NCBI GenBank assembly: GCA_015068125.1
Contig: SVLD01000010.1
Location: 1 to 57,037 of the forward strand
Source: Oscillospiraceae bacterium
GTDB lineage: Bacteria > Bacillota > Clostridia > Oscillospirales > Oscillospiraceae
DNA: 57,037 bases
Direction of reading: 5' to 3'
Shown here: positions 18,035 to 25,610 of the stretch, piece after piece
Layout: each line of letters opens with the position of its first letter
Position numbering within the stretch: the first letter of the stretch is position 1
Position numbers and translations under genes: made by a program
The notes under the pieces: generated by a model
What the model saw: only the letters and a program-made list of their open reading frames with translations
The model's database searches: none
Told to the model about the DNA's origin: nothing

Positions 18035-18063
18035 AAAGGGCGCGGCAAAAGCCGCGCCCTTTT
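18035..18063 (-). terminator. Terminator of rpoD
   Basis: Perfect AAAGGGCGCGGC/GCCGCGCCCTTT stem with AAAA loop, adjoining the rpoD stop codon. Confidence 0.85.
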
Positions 18064-18067
18064 GCTG

Positions 18068-19210
18068 TTAACAATAGAAATCCTTGATCTTCTTGGCTCT
18101 GCTGGGGTGGCGGAGCTTACGGATGGCCTTGTTCTCGATCTGACGGATCCGCTCACGGGTCACGCCGAAGATCTGACCCACCTCTTCCAGCGTGTGGGTG
18201 CGGCCGTCGTACATACCGAAACGCATCCGCAGAACATCGGCTTCCCGCTCGGTCAGGGTATCCAGGATCTCCTTCAGTGCCTCGGCAAGCAGGGCGTTGG
18301 AGGTGGCATCCGCGGGGCCGGGGGTACGCTCGTCCTCTACGAAGGAACCGATAGAGGTGTCTTCCTCGTCACCCACAGGGGTGTCCAGGGACAGAGTATC
18401 CGCAGCGGTGCGGTTGGCCTCGATGATCTTTTCCACCGGCAGGTTCAGCTCTGCAGCGATCTCCTCCACAGTGGGCTCACGGCCCAGCTCCTGCACCAGC
18501 TTCCGGTTGCACCGGGTGGCCTTGTTGATGACCTCTACCATATGCACCGGAACGCGAATGGTCCGGGCCTGGTCGGCGATGGCACGGGTGATGGCCTGCC
18601 GGATCCACCAGGTGGCATATGTAGAGAATTTGTTTCCCTTTGTCCAGTCGAACTTGTCGACAGCCCGAATGAGGCCCGTATTACCCTCCTGGATCAGATC
18701 CAGAATGTGCAGACCACGTCCGGAATATTTCTTCGCAATGGAGACAACCAGACGCAGGTTCGCTTCCGTCAGCTTGTTTTTGGCTTCCTGATCGCCCTCG
18801 CAAACGCGCTTGGCCAGCTCGATCTCCTCTTCTGCGGACAGCAGCTTGACCTGACCGATCTCCTTCAGATACATCCGAACGGGATCGTCCAGATTGTACT
18901 CCGCCGCCAGATCCACAGGATCCACCAGATCCTCGTCCTCCACGCTGCTCAGGTCGATGTCGTCGCCCAGATCATCCACCAGAAGATCCACGTCATCCAG
19001 CTCCAGCTCAGCGCCGATGATCTGAATGTTCATAGCCTCAAAGCGGTCGTAGATATCTTCGATCTTCTCCGGAGACAGATCCAGCTTTTCCAGCTGCGCA
19101 TTCAGGTCGGAAGCCCGGATCATACCGTCCTTGCGGCCCTGTGCGATGAGACCCTGCAGAACGCTCTGCAGATCTTCGGTCTTGGCAGACTGCTTTTTTG
19201 CGTTACTCAA
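18068..19210 (-). CDS. rpoD: Primary sigma factor RpoD (sigma-70/sigma-A)
   Basis: Predicted 380 residues, a typical Gram-positive sigma-A length without the long non-conserved insert of E. coli. Region 1.1 is at the N-terminus. Region 1.2 is [19 protein letters not shown], regions 2.2-2.4 are about residues 145-220 with [19 protein letters not shown], and region 3 follows. Region 4.2 carries the HTH ([20 protein letters not shown]) that reads the -35. It gives RNA polymerase its housekeeping promoter specificity. The start codon appears to be TTG (19208-19210), with AGGGG nine bases upstream. No dnaG is adjacent, unlike in many Firmicutes. Confidence 0.97.
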   Translation of the reverse strand: MSNAKKQSAKTEDLQSVLQGLIAQGRKDGMIRASDLNAQLEKLDLSPEKIEDIYDRFEAMNIQIIGAELELDDVDLLVDDLGDDIDLSSVEDEDLVDPVDLAAEYNLDDPVRMYLKEIGQVKLLSAEEEIELAKRVCEGDQEAKNKLTEANLRLVVSIAKKYSGRGLHILDLIQEGNTGLIRAVDKFDWTKGNKFSTYATWWIRQAITRAIADQARTIRVPVHMVEVINKATRCNRKLVQELGREPTVEEIAAELNLPVEKIIEANRTAADTLSLDTPVGDEEDTSIGSFVEDERTPGPADATSNALLAEALKEILDTLTEREADVLRMRFGMYDGRTHTLEEVGQIFGVTRERIRQIENKAIRKLRHPSRAKKIKDFYC

Positions 19211-19250
19211 ATTTGATCGCCCCTCTTTATCTTTTCTCTTGTGCCGTTAG

Positions 19251-19279
19251 ACTATATACCGATTTGCCTGTTTTGACAA
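19251..19279 (-). promoter_or_regulatory. Promoter of rpoD
   Basis: Minus strand -35 TTGTCA (19274-19279), 17-base spacer, -10 TATAGT (19251-19256). Confidence 0.65.
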
Positions 19280-19373
19280 GGGTTTTTTCGGAAAAATTTC
19301 AAAATTTGTTGCAATCGGCGGTAATTTCTCGGATACGATTTGAGTTTTCCCCATAATTCCCGAAAACATACGG

Positions 19374-19402
19374 TTTACATTTGCCGGTTTTTCTATTATA
19401 AT
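19374..19402 (+). promoter_or_regulatory. Promoter of lepA-hemW
   Basis: -35 TTTACA (19374-19379), 17-base spacer, -10 TATAAT (19397-19402). A class B repeat lies between this promoter and the lepA start, so it would be transcribed in the leader. Confidence 0.75.
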
Positions 19403-19423
19403 TGTAAATTGAACTAAAATGGT

Positions 19424-19618
19424 CAAATTGGGATTTATCGCTCTGTTGGTTAGAGCGATAGCCTCCCTCTGATGAGGGAGGTGCCCCGAAGGGGCGGAGG
19501 GAGAGAAACTGCTGGTATCCCTTGAGTTCTCTCCCCCAGTCATGCCATTCGGCATGACAGCCCCCTCGTCAGAGGGGGCCGTGAACTCTGTCACAACAGA
19601 GCGATAAACTGAAATTTG
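19424..19618 (+). repeat. Interspersed repeat, class B, copy 1 (in the lepA leader)
   Basis: 195 bp with inverted ends (CAAATTGGGATTTATCGCTC at left; GAGCGATAAACTGAAATTTG at right). Inside are hairpins CCTCCCTC-tgat-GAGGGAGG, GTCATGCC-attc-GGCATGAC and CCCCCTCgtcaGAGGGGG. Near-identical copies are at 23924, 41442 and 56874. Confidence 0.9.
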
Positions 19619-19644
19619 CCCATAAACATATAGAGGTGTATCTT

Positions 19645-21453
19645 ATGACAGACCTTTCCAAAATTCGGAATTTCTCCATCATCGCCCATATCGACCACGG
19701 CAAATCCACCCTGGCAGACCGCCTGCTGGAAGAATGCAATGCCGTGGATCAGCGGCAGATGGAGCAGCAGCTGCTGGACTCCATGGACTTAGAGCGCGAG
19801 CGCGGCATCACCATCAAAGCCACCGCCGTGCAGCTGAACTACACCGCCGACAACGGCGAAACCTATGCCCTGAACCTCATCGACACCCCCGGCCACGTAG
19901 ACTTCAACTACGAAGTTTCCCGTTCTTTGGCCGCCTGTGAAGGCGCGGTGCTTGTTGTGGATGCCAGCCAAGGCGTAGAAGCGCAGACACTGGCCAACAC
20001 CTATCTTGCCATCGATGCCGGTCTTGAGGTGCTGCCCGTCATCAACAAGATTGACCTGCCCTCTGCCCGTCCGGCAGAAGTCAAGGCTGAGGTGGAGGAT
20101 ATCATCGGCATTCCCGCCGAGGATTCTCCGGAAATCTCCGCCAAAAACGGCATCAACATCCGCAGCGTGCTGGAAATGATCGTCCGGGACGTTCCCGCCC
20201 CCACCGGCAACTGGGAAGCACCCCTGCAGGCACTGATCTTCGACAGCGTTTACGACAGCTACCGGGGTGTCATCGTATACGTCCGCATCAAGGAAGGTAT
20301 GGTGCGTGCCGGCATGGAGATCAAGATGATGGCCACCGGCGCGGTTTACAAGGTTGTGGAAGTGGGCACCATGAATCCGCTGGGTCTGACCCCACGGGAC
20401 GCACTGGGTGCCGGCGAGGTTGGCTACATCACCGCCTCCATCAAAACCGTTGCCGACACCCAGGTAGGCGACACCATCACCTCTATGGACAACCCTGCCG
20501 CTGAGCCTCTGCCCGGCTACCGTCCGGTGCAGCCCATGGTCTATTCCGGCGTTTACCCTGCCGACGGTGCCAAATATCAGGATCTGCGGGACGCTTTGGA
20601 AAAGCTGAAGCTCAACGACGCATCCTTTGCCTACGAGCTGGAAAGCTCCATCGCACTGGGCTTTGGCTTCCGCTGCGGTTTCCTTGGTCTTTTGCATATG
20701 GAGATCATTCAGGAGCGGCTGGAACGGGAGTACAATCTGGATCTGATTACCACCGCCCCCAACGTCGTCTACCGGGTGACCAAGAACTCCGGTGAGGTGA
20801 TGATGGTCTATACCCCTCTGGATTACCCCGACCCCATGGAGATCCAGCTGGCGGAGGAGCCCTTCGCCAAGGTCAATCTCATCGCGCCGCAGGAATACGT
20901 TGGCAACATCATGGATCTTGCCCAGCAGCGCCGGGGCGAATTCAGGGACATGGTCTATCTGGACGCAAACCGGGTAGAGCTGCACTACGATATGCCCCTG
21001 AACGAGATCATCTACGACTTCTTCGATGCGCTGAAGTCCCGTACCCGGGGCTACGGCAGCCTTGACTACGAGCTCATCGGCTACCGCCCCAGCAAGCTGG
21101 TGAAGCTGGACATCCTGCTTAACGGCGATGTGGTGGACGCACTGAGCTTTATCCTCTTTGCGGACAATGCCTACCCCCGTGCCCGTAAGATCTGCGAAAA
21201 GCTGAAGGACAATATCCCCCGTGCCCAGTTCGAGATCCCCATTCAGGCAGCCATCGGCGGCAAGATCATCGCCCGGGAGACCATCAAGGCCCTGCGCAAG
21301 GACGTTCTGGCCAAGTGCTACGGCGGCGATATCACCCGTAAGAAGAAGCTGCTGGAGAAGCAGAAGGAGGGCAAGAAGCGGATGCGTACCTTCGGCACCG
21401 TTTCCGTGCCCAGCGAGGCCTTTATGGCTGTTTTGAAACTTGACGAAGATTAA
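19645..21453 (+). CDS. lepA: Elongation factor 4 (LepA), ribosome back-translocating GTPase
   Basis: Predicted 602 residues. The GTPase domain has G1 [10 protein letters not shown]2 RGITIKA, G3 DTPGH and G4 NKID. Domains II, III and V follow, and the LepA-specific C-terminal domain ([22 protein letters not shown]) is complete. It acts on stalled or mis-translocated ribosomes and is membrane-associated in part. The start at 19645 follows AGAGGTG; an ATG three codons upstream has no spacing for it. hemW follows after ten bases, an arrangement common in Firmicutes. Confidence 0.97.
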   Translation: MTDLSKIRNFSIIAHIDHGKSTLADRLLEECNAVDQRQMEQQLLDSMDLERERGITIKATAVQLNYTADNGETYALNLIDTPGHVDFNYEVSRSLAACEGAVLVVDASQGVEAQTLANTYLAIDAGLEVLPVINKIDLPSARPAEVKAEVEDIIGIPAEDSPEISAKNGINIRSVLEMIVRDVPAPTGNWEAPLQALIFDSVYDSYRGVIVYVRIKEGMVRAGMEIKMMATGAVYKVVEVGTMNPLGLTPRDALGAGEVGYITASIKTVADTQVGDTITSMDNPAAEPLPGYRPVQPMVYSGVYPADGAKYQDLRDALEKLKLNDASFAYELESSIALGFGFRCGFLGLLHMEIIQERLEREYNLDLITTAPNVVYRVTKNSGEVMMVYTPLDYPDPMEIQLAEEPFAKVNLIAPQEYVGNIMDLAQQRRGEFRDMVYLDANRVELHYDMPLNEIIYDFFDALKSRTRGYGSLDYELIGYRPSKLVKLDILLNGDVVDALSFILFADNAYPRARKICEKLKDNIPRAQFEIPIQAAIGGKIIARETIKALRKDVLAKCYGGDITRKKKLLEKQKEGKKRMRTFGTVSVPSEAFMAVLKLDED

Positions 21454-21463
21454 GAGGTGACCC

Positions 21464-22654
21464 ATGGCATTCTTCTCACGTAAAGAAAAGACCCCACTGG
21501 GCATTTACGTCCATGTGCCTTTTTGCCGCAGCAAATGCCAGTACTGCGACTTTTACTCCGTAACAGATAAGACCGACCGGCTGTTGGAGGACTATATGGA
21601 CGCGGTCTGCGACCATATCCGGGAAACCGGCGACCTGTGTCCGGACTATAAGGTGGATACCATCTACTTTGGCGGCGGCACCCCCAGCTTCTTCGGTGCC
21701 GACGGCATGGCCGCCATCCTCACCGCTATCCGCCGGAATTTCGATGTTTCCGGCAGCGCGGAGATCACCTTCGAGGCAAATCCCGATTCCATTTCCCCCC
21801 GGCTGCTGCGCAAGCTCCGTGGCGAGGGCTTTAACCGGGTGAGTCTGGGCGTTCAGTGCGACAACGATGCCATTTTGGAGCGCATCGGCAGACCCCACAA
21901 TTACGAGCAAGCCGTCAACGCAGTGCAGAAGATCCGCCGGGCAGGCTTTAAGAATCTTTCTCTGGATCTGATTTACGGTCTGCCGGGGCAGACGCTGGAA
22001 AGCTGGGAAAAGACCCTTTCCCATGTGCTGGAGCTGAAGCCGGAGCACATCAGCTGCTACGGTCTGAAGGTGGAGGAAGGTACGCCCCTGTACCTGTGCA
22101 AGGACTACTGCAACCTGCCGGATGACGATGCGCAGGCGGATATGTACCTGTCCACCGTGGATATCCTCCGGGCCAAGGGCTACCGGCAGTATGAAATTTC
22201 CAATTTCTGTAAGCGCGGTCACGAATCCAAGCACAATCTGAAGTATTGGACAGGCGGTGAGTATCTGGGCTTTGGCCCGGATGCCAGCTCCGATTTTGCC
22301 GGCAAGCGCTTCAAGGTCATCCGCGATCTGCGGGGCTATATCGACGGCATTCAGAACAAGGGTCAGGTGCTGGAGGATATCCAGACCGTTCCCAACAGGG
22401 AGCGGGCAGGGGAGTACCTGATGATGCGGCTGCGGACATCGCTGGGTGTCAACGCGGCGGAGTACGAAAAGAAGTTTCTGCTGCCCTTTACGCCGCTGGA
22501 AAAAGCGCTGGAGCAGTGCCGGGAACGGGGTCATGCCCTGCGTACCGACGGCGGCTGGCGGCTGACAGCGGAAGGTTTCCTGCTTTCCAACACAATCATT
22601 TCCGACCTGCTGCTGATTCAGGAAAATTCCAAACCTCTGGCGAAAAGAAGATAA
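21464..22654 (+). CDS. hemW: Radical SAM heme chaperone HemW
   Basis: Predicted 396 residues. YVHVPFCRSKCQYCDF holds the CxxxCxxC that binds the SAM-coordinated [4Fe-4S] cluster. The residue two after the last Cys is Phe, not Cys, which points to HemW rather than oxygen-independent coproporphyrinogen dehydrogenase (HemN). TIYFGGGTPS and EANPD are family motifs, and the HemN C-terminal domain is present. It delivers heme to respiratory enzymes in known cases; the partner here is unknown. Second gene of the lepA operon, ending in a strong terminator. Confidence 0.93.
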   Translation: MAFFSRKEKTPLGIYVHVPFCRSKCQYCDFYSVTDKTDRLLEDYMDAVCDHIRETGDLCPDYKVDTIYFGGGTPSFFGADGMAAILTAIRRNFDVSGSAEITFEANPDSISPRLLRKLRGEGFNRVSLGVQCDNDAILERIGRPHNYEQAVNAVQKIRRAGFKNLSLDLIYGLPGQTLESWEKTLSHVLELKPEHISCYGLKVEEGTPLYLCKDYCNLPDDDAQADMYLSTVDILRAKGYRQYEISNFCKRGHESKHNLKYWTGGEYLGFGPDASSDFAGKRFKVIRDLRGYIDGIQNKGQVLEDIQTVPNRERAGEYLMMRLRTSLGVNAAEYEKKFLLPFTPLEKALEQCRERGHALRTDGGWRLTAEGFLLSNTIISDLLLIQENSKPLAKRR

Positions 22655-22683
22655 AAAAGTGCGCTGCATCGCAGCGCACTTTT
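22653..22683 (+). terminator. Terminator after hemW
   Basis: AAAAAAGTGCGCTGC-atc-GCAGCGCACTTTT, overlapping the stop codon. Confidence 0.9.
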
Positions 22684-22731
22684 GCTATTTAAATAACCAT
22701 GCCATTGCTTGCCTAACCAACGATCCTGTAC

Positions 22732-23907
22732 TTATTTGATCAATTCCGCAAAGACCGGCAAGCTATTTTGGATCATCTCGTAGCTGACGCAGTAGCAGAT
22801 CCGGAAATATCCGGGACAGCCGAAACCGTCACCGGGCACCAGCAGAAGATCCTTCAGCTTTGCCTTCTCGGAAAATGCGTTCGCATCACCGCCGGGAGCC
22901 TTGATGAACAGGTAAAACGCCCCATCCGGCTTGGCCATTTCGTAGCCCATAGCCGTCAAACCTTCATACAGCGCCCGCCGGTTTCTGTCGTAAGCAGCCA
23001 GATCCGGCCGCAAGCCTGCGCACCGGGCGATGACCTTCTGCCACAGACTGGGCGCGCAGACATGACCGCAGGCTCTGGCCGCGCCGGCAATGGCGGCGTA
23101 CAGCGCCTTGCTGTCGGCAGCCTGTTTCGGCACATAAATGTAGCCGATCCGCTCGCCGGGCAGACTCAGGGACTTGGAATAGGAATAGCAAACCACCGTA
23201 TTGGGGTAGATATTCGGCACAAAGGGCACTTCCACACCGCCGTAAACCAGCTCCCGGTAGGGCTCGTCCGATATGATATAAACAGGATGCCCAAATTCAG
23301 CGCTCTTACGTTCCAACAGCGCCCCCAGCTTTTCCAGCGTTTCCTTGGTGTAGACCACGCCGGAGGGGTTGTTGGGGGAATTGATGATCACCGCAGCGGT
23401 ATGCGCCGTCAGCATCGCCTCCACTGCATCCAAATCGATCTGAAAATCCGGCACATCCGGCGCGACTACCTTAAAAGTAGCTCCCGCCGACTCCACAAAG
23501 GGCTTGTATTCCGGAAAATAGGGGGCGATGGCCAGAATTTCCGCCCCCGGCACCGCCAGCGCCCGGAAAACCGCCACCAGCTCCGGCGCCGCACCGCAGC
23601 CGATGAACAAATCCTCCGCCGCCGCACCGGCATCGAACCGGCTGTTCAAGTCCTCCGCAATTACCCGTCTTGTTTCCAAATCGCCCACCGCGGAGGTATA
23701 GCCATGGATCTGCAGAGAATCGGTATCCGTCAGGATCTCCCGGATGGTCTGATCCACCGCCGCCGGGGAGGGGATGGAGGGATTGCCCAAGCTGTAGTCG
23801 AAGACATTCTCCGCGCCCACGATTGTCGCCCGGGCCTTGCCGTATTCAAAAAGCTCCCGGATGCAGGAGCGATTGGCGCCCAACGCATAGGCTTGCTGAT
23901 TGACCAT
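22732..23907 (-). CDS. Class I/II PLP-dependent aminotransferase
   Basis: Predicted 391-residue cytoplasmic enzyme of fold type I. NSPNNPSGVVY, the DEPYREL loop and SYSKSLSLPGERIGY are the standard motifs; the Lys in SYSKS forms the Schiff base with PLP, and the C-terminal Arg in FRICYCVS binds the substrate carboxylate. It resembles aspartate/alanine-type aminotransferases of Clostridia, but the substrate pair cannot be told from sequence. The start at 23907 has GGAAGG nine bases upstream, and that SD directly adjoins the end of a class B repeat. Confidence 0.88.
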   Translation of the reverse strand: MVNQQAYALGANRSCIRELFEYGKARATIVGAENVFDYSLGNPSIPSPAAVDQTIREILTDTDSLQIHGYTSAVGDLETRRVIAEDLNSRFDAGAAAEDLFIGCGAAPELVAVFRALAVPGAEILAIAPYFPEYKPFVESAGATFKVVAPDVPDFQIDLDAVEAMLTAHTAAVIINSPNNPSGVVYTKETLEKLGALLERKSAEFGHPVYIISDEPYRELVYGGVEVPFVPNIYPNTVVCYSYSKSLSLPGERIGYIYVPKQAADSKALYAAIAGAARACGHVCAPSLWQKVIARCAGLRPDLAAYDRNRRALYEGLTAMGYEMAKPDGAFYLFIKAPGGDANAFSEKAKLKDLLLVPGDGFGCPGYFRICYCVSYEMIQNSLPVFAELIK

Positions 23908-23923
23908 GGATTTTCACACCTTC

Positions 23924-24117
23924 CAAATTTCAGTTCATAGGGCTGTTGAAACAGCGTTCACGGCCCCCTCTGACGAGGGGGCTGTCATGCCGAATGGCAT
24001 GACTGGGGGAGAGAATCCAAGCCATACCAGTAATTTCTCTCCCTCCGCCCCTTTGGGGCACCTCCCTCATCAGAGGGAGGCTTTCGCTCTACACAATAGC
24101 CTCATAAATCCCAATTT
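23924..24117 (-). repeat. Interspersed repeat, class B, copy 2
   Basis: 194 bp, inverted relative to copy 1. Its TTTCAG end touches the aminotransferase SD, and its TTGGGATTTAT end overlaps the stop codon of the exonuclease gene (TAA-ATTGGG on the minus strand). It fills the whole space between two co-directional genes. Confidence 0.9.
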
Positions 24118-24802
24118 ACTTTTCGTACAGTGGGATGGGGGAGTCGTAGGGCTGGGGCTTGTATGTAACCGAGCCGATGGGCTTTCCTTCCACACCATAG
24201 GCAGGATGATACCCAAACAGGTTTACATAACGCTGTAAGTCATTCTTTTCCTTTTCCATTGCCTCCATCACCGCCACGGTAGCCAGCACATCGTCCACCG
24301 CCCGGTGGGAGTTGACCACCTTGCCGGCAAGGCCGTAGGCCTCAATGGCGTTGCACAACTTATGGGGGTAGCTGCGCCGATCCTTGTAAACCGTCAGCAG
24401 ATCCAGCTTGTCCTTGCCCTTGAGAATCATGGGGTCGCCGTCCCGCAGCAGCATGTAGTACAGAAAACTCAGATCAAAATGGGCATTATAGGCGATGAGC
24501 AGCGTATTTCCCGCGAACATCTCACTGATATCCCGGCAGACCCGGGTCTTGGCCACACCCTTTTCCCGGACATCTTCGTTGGAAATGCCAGTGAGCTGCT
24601 GGATTTTCGGCGGAATGAACCCGCCGGGACGCAAGGTCACCAGTTCATCATACTCCTGGGTCACCTGTGCGCTGCCGCCCACCTGTTCCACCACCACCGC
24701 TGCGAATTCGATGATCTCATCCCTGGAGAACTGCAGGCCGGTGGTCTCCGTGTCGAACAGCACCAGCTTGTCGTATTTTTGAAATAAGCCTTCAAATGCC
24801 AT
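24116..24802 (-). CDS. DnaQ-like 3'-5' exonuclease (DNA polymerase III epsilon/PolC-exo family)
   Basis: Predicted 228 residues. The DEDDh active site is complete: FDTETTGL (Exo I, Asp and Glu), AYNAHFDLSFL (Exo II, Asp) and HRAVDDVLAT (Exo III, His and Asp). A free-standing DnaQ-like domain of this size may proofread, trim RNA or act in repair; the sequence does not separate these. The start at 24802 (MAFEGLF) follows AAGGTG. It is probably transcribed between the CYTH gene upstream and the aminotransferase downstream, with repeats in both gaps. Confidence 0.88.
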   Translation of the reverse strand: MAFEGLFQKYDKLVLFDTETTGLQFSRDEIIEFAAVVVEQVGGSAQVTQEYDELVTLRPGGFIPPKIQQLTGISNEDVREKGVAKTRVCRDISEMFAGNTLLIAYNAHFDLSFLYYMLLRDGDPMILKGKDKLDLLTVYKDRRSYPHKLCNAIEAYGLAGKVVNSHRAVDDVLATVAVMEAMEKEKNDLQRYVNLFGYHPAYGVEGKPIGSVTYKPQPYDSPIPLYEK

Positions 24803-24822
24803 ATTTTTCACCTTTTTTGCTT

Positions 24823-24893
24823 CAAATTTCAGTTCGTCGGGCTGTTTCTTGGCTCTCCCTTTGGGAGAGGCAAGGGAAAATAAATCCCGATTA
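24823..24893 (-). repeat. Minimal form of the interspersed repeat (71 bp)
   Basis: It has the shared ends (CAAATTTCAGTTCGTCGGGC at one side and AATAAATCCCGATTAA at the other) with a single hairpin CTCTCCC-ttt-GGGAGAG between them. One end overlaps the CYTH stop codon. Confidence 0.65.
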
Positions 24894-25460
24894 ATCTTCC
24901 TGTGCCAGCTCCAGTGCCCGTCGAAATTTGCTTTTCGGCTCCGGGTGCAGCCCATGCTTTGCCGCCAGCATGTTGGCAAAAGCCACAGCCCCGTCCTCGC
25001 TGCCGGTTTTCAGCTCCACCTCGATCTCACAAAGGGGGATCTGCCGGTGGCCTGCAACCAGTACGCCCGCATCCACCGCAATTTCCACGGTGCAATCTTC
25101 CAGCTCCAGGGTTTTTGCCAGCCGGCTGAACCGGGCGCCGCAGACACTTACCAACGTGGAAGCGGCCAGATCTTCCCGGCCTGCAAGTTTACATAATATT
25201 TTCAAAGCCGCTTCAATGGATTCTGCTTCCACTTCAAATTCCCGGCGGCTGTGCAGACCCGCCGGCGCTTTCAGCGTGCAGACGGATACGCCATTCTCAA
25301 ACCGCCGCCGCAGGGTCATCTTCTCCGCGGAAAACGCACCCTCCGGGGTATCGTAATAGGTGGTTTCCATTTCGATGGTGCTGAAATTACCAAATTCTTC
25401 CACCACGCAGCGCTGCTGCGCCGGTGTAGCAGCAAACTTCAATTCAAATTCCTTGCCCAT
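24891..25460 (-). CDS. CYTH domain protein (triphosphate tunnel metalloenzyme)
   Basis: Predicted 189 residues. The N-terminus KEFELKF holds the ExExK signature of CYTH enzymes. Further charged strands (TLRRRFENG, REFEVEAES, CEIEVELKTG, SKFRRAL) supply the Arg, Lys and Glu residues that line the tunnel and bind triphosphate and metal. Known bacterial members hydrolyse inorganic triphosphate or make cAMP or thiamine triphosphate derivatives; inorganic triphosphatase is the most likely activity here. The short overlap of its stop codon with a mini-repeat is notable. Confidence 0.85.
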   Translation of the reverse strand: MGKEFELKFAATPAQQRCVVEEFGNFSTIEMETTYYDTPEGAFSAEKMTLRRRFENGVSVCTLKAPAGLHSRREFEVEAESIEAALKILCKLAGREDLAASTLVSVCGARFSRLAKTLELEDCTVEIAVDAGVLVAGHRQIPLCEIEVELKTGSEDGAVAFANMLAAKHGLHPEPKSKFRRALELAQED

Positions 25461-25610
25461 ATTTTCCTCCGTAATGTTTGCAATTTACCATATTATACAC
25501 CCCCTATGCCGGATATGCAAGAAACTTTCTCGCAGGACGCTTTCCGACAAAAAACACGGCCGCCGCCGTGTTAGTATCAGCATATAGTTTTCGAAAGGAT
25601 CGTGGTATAA

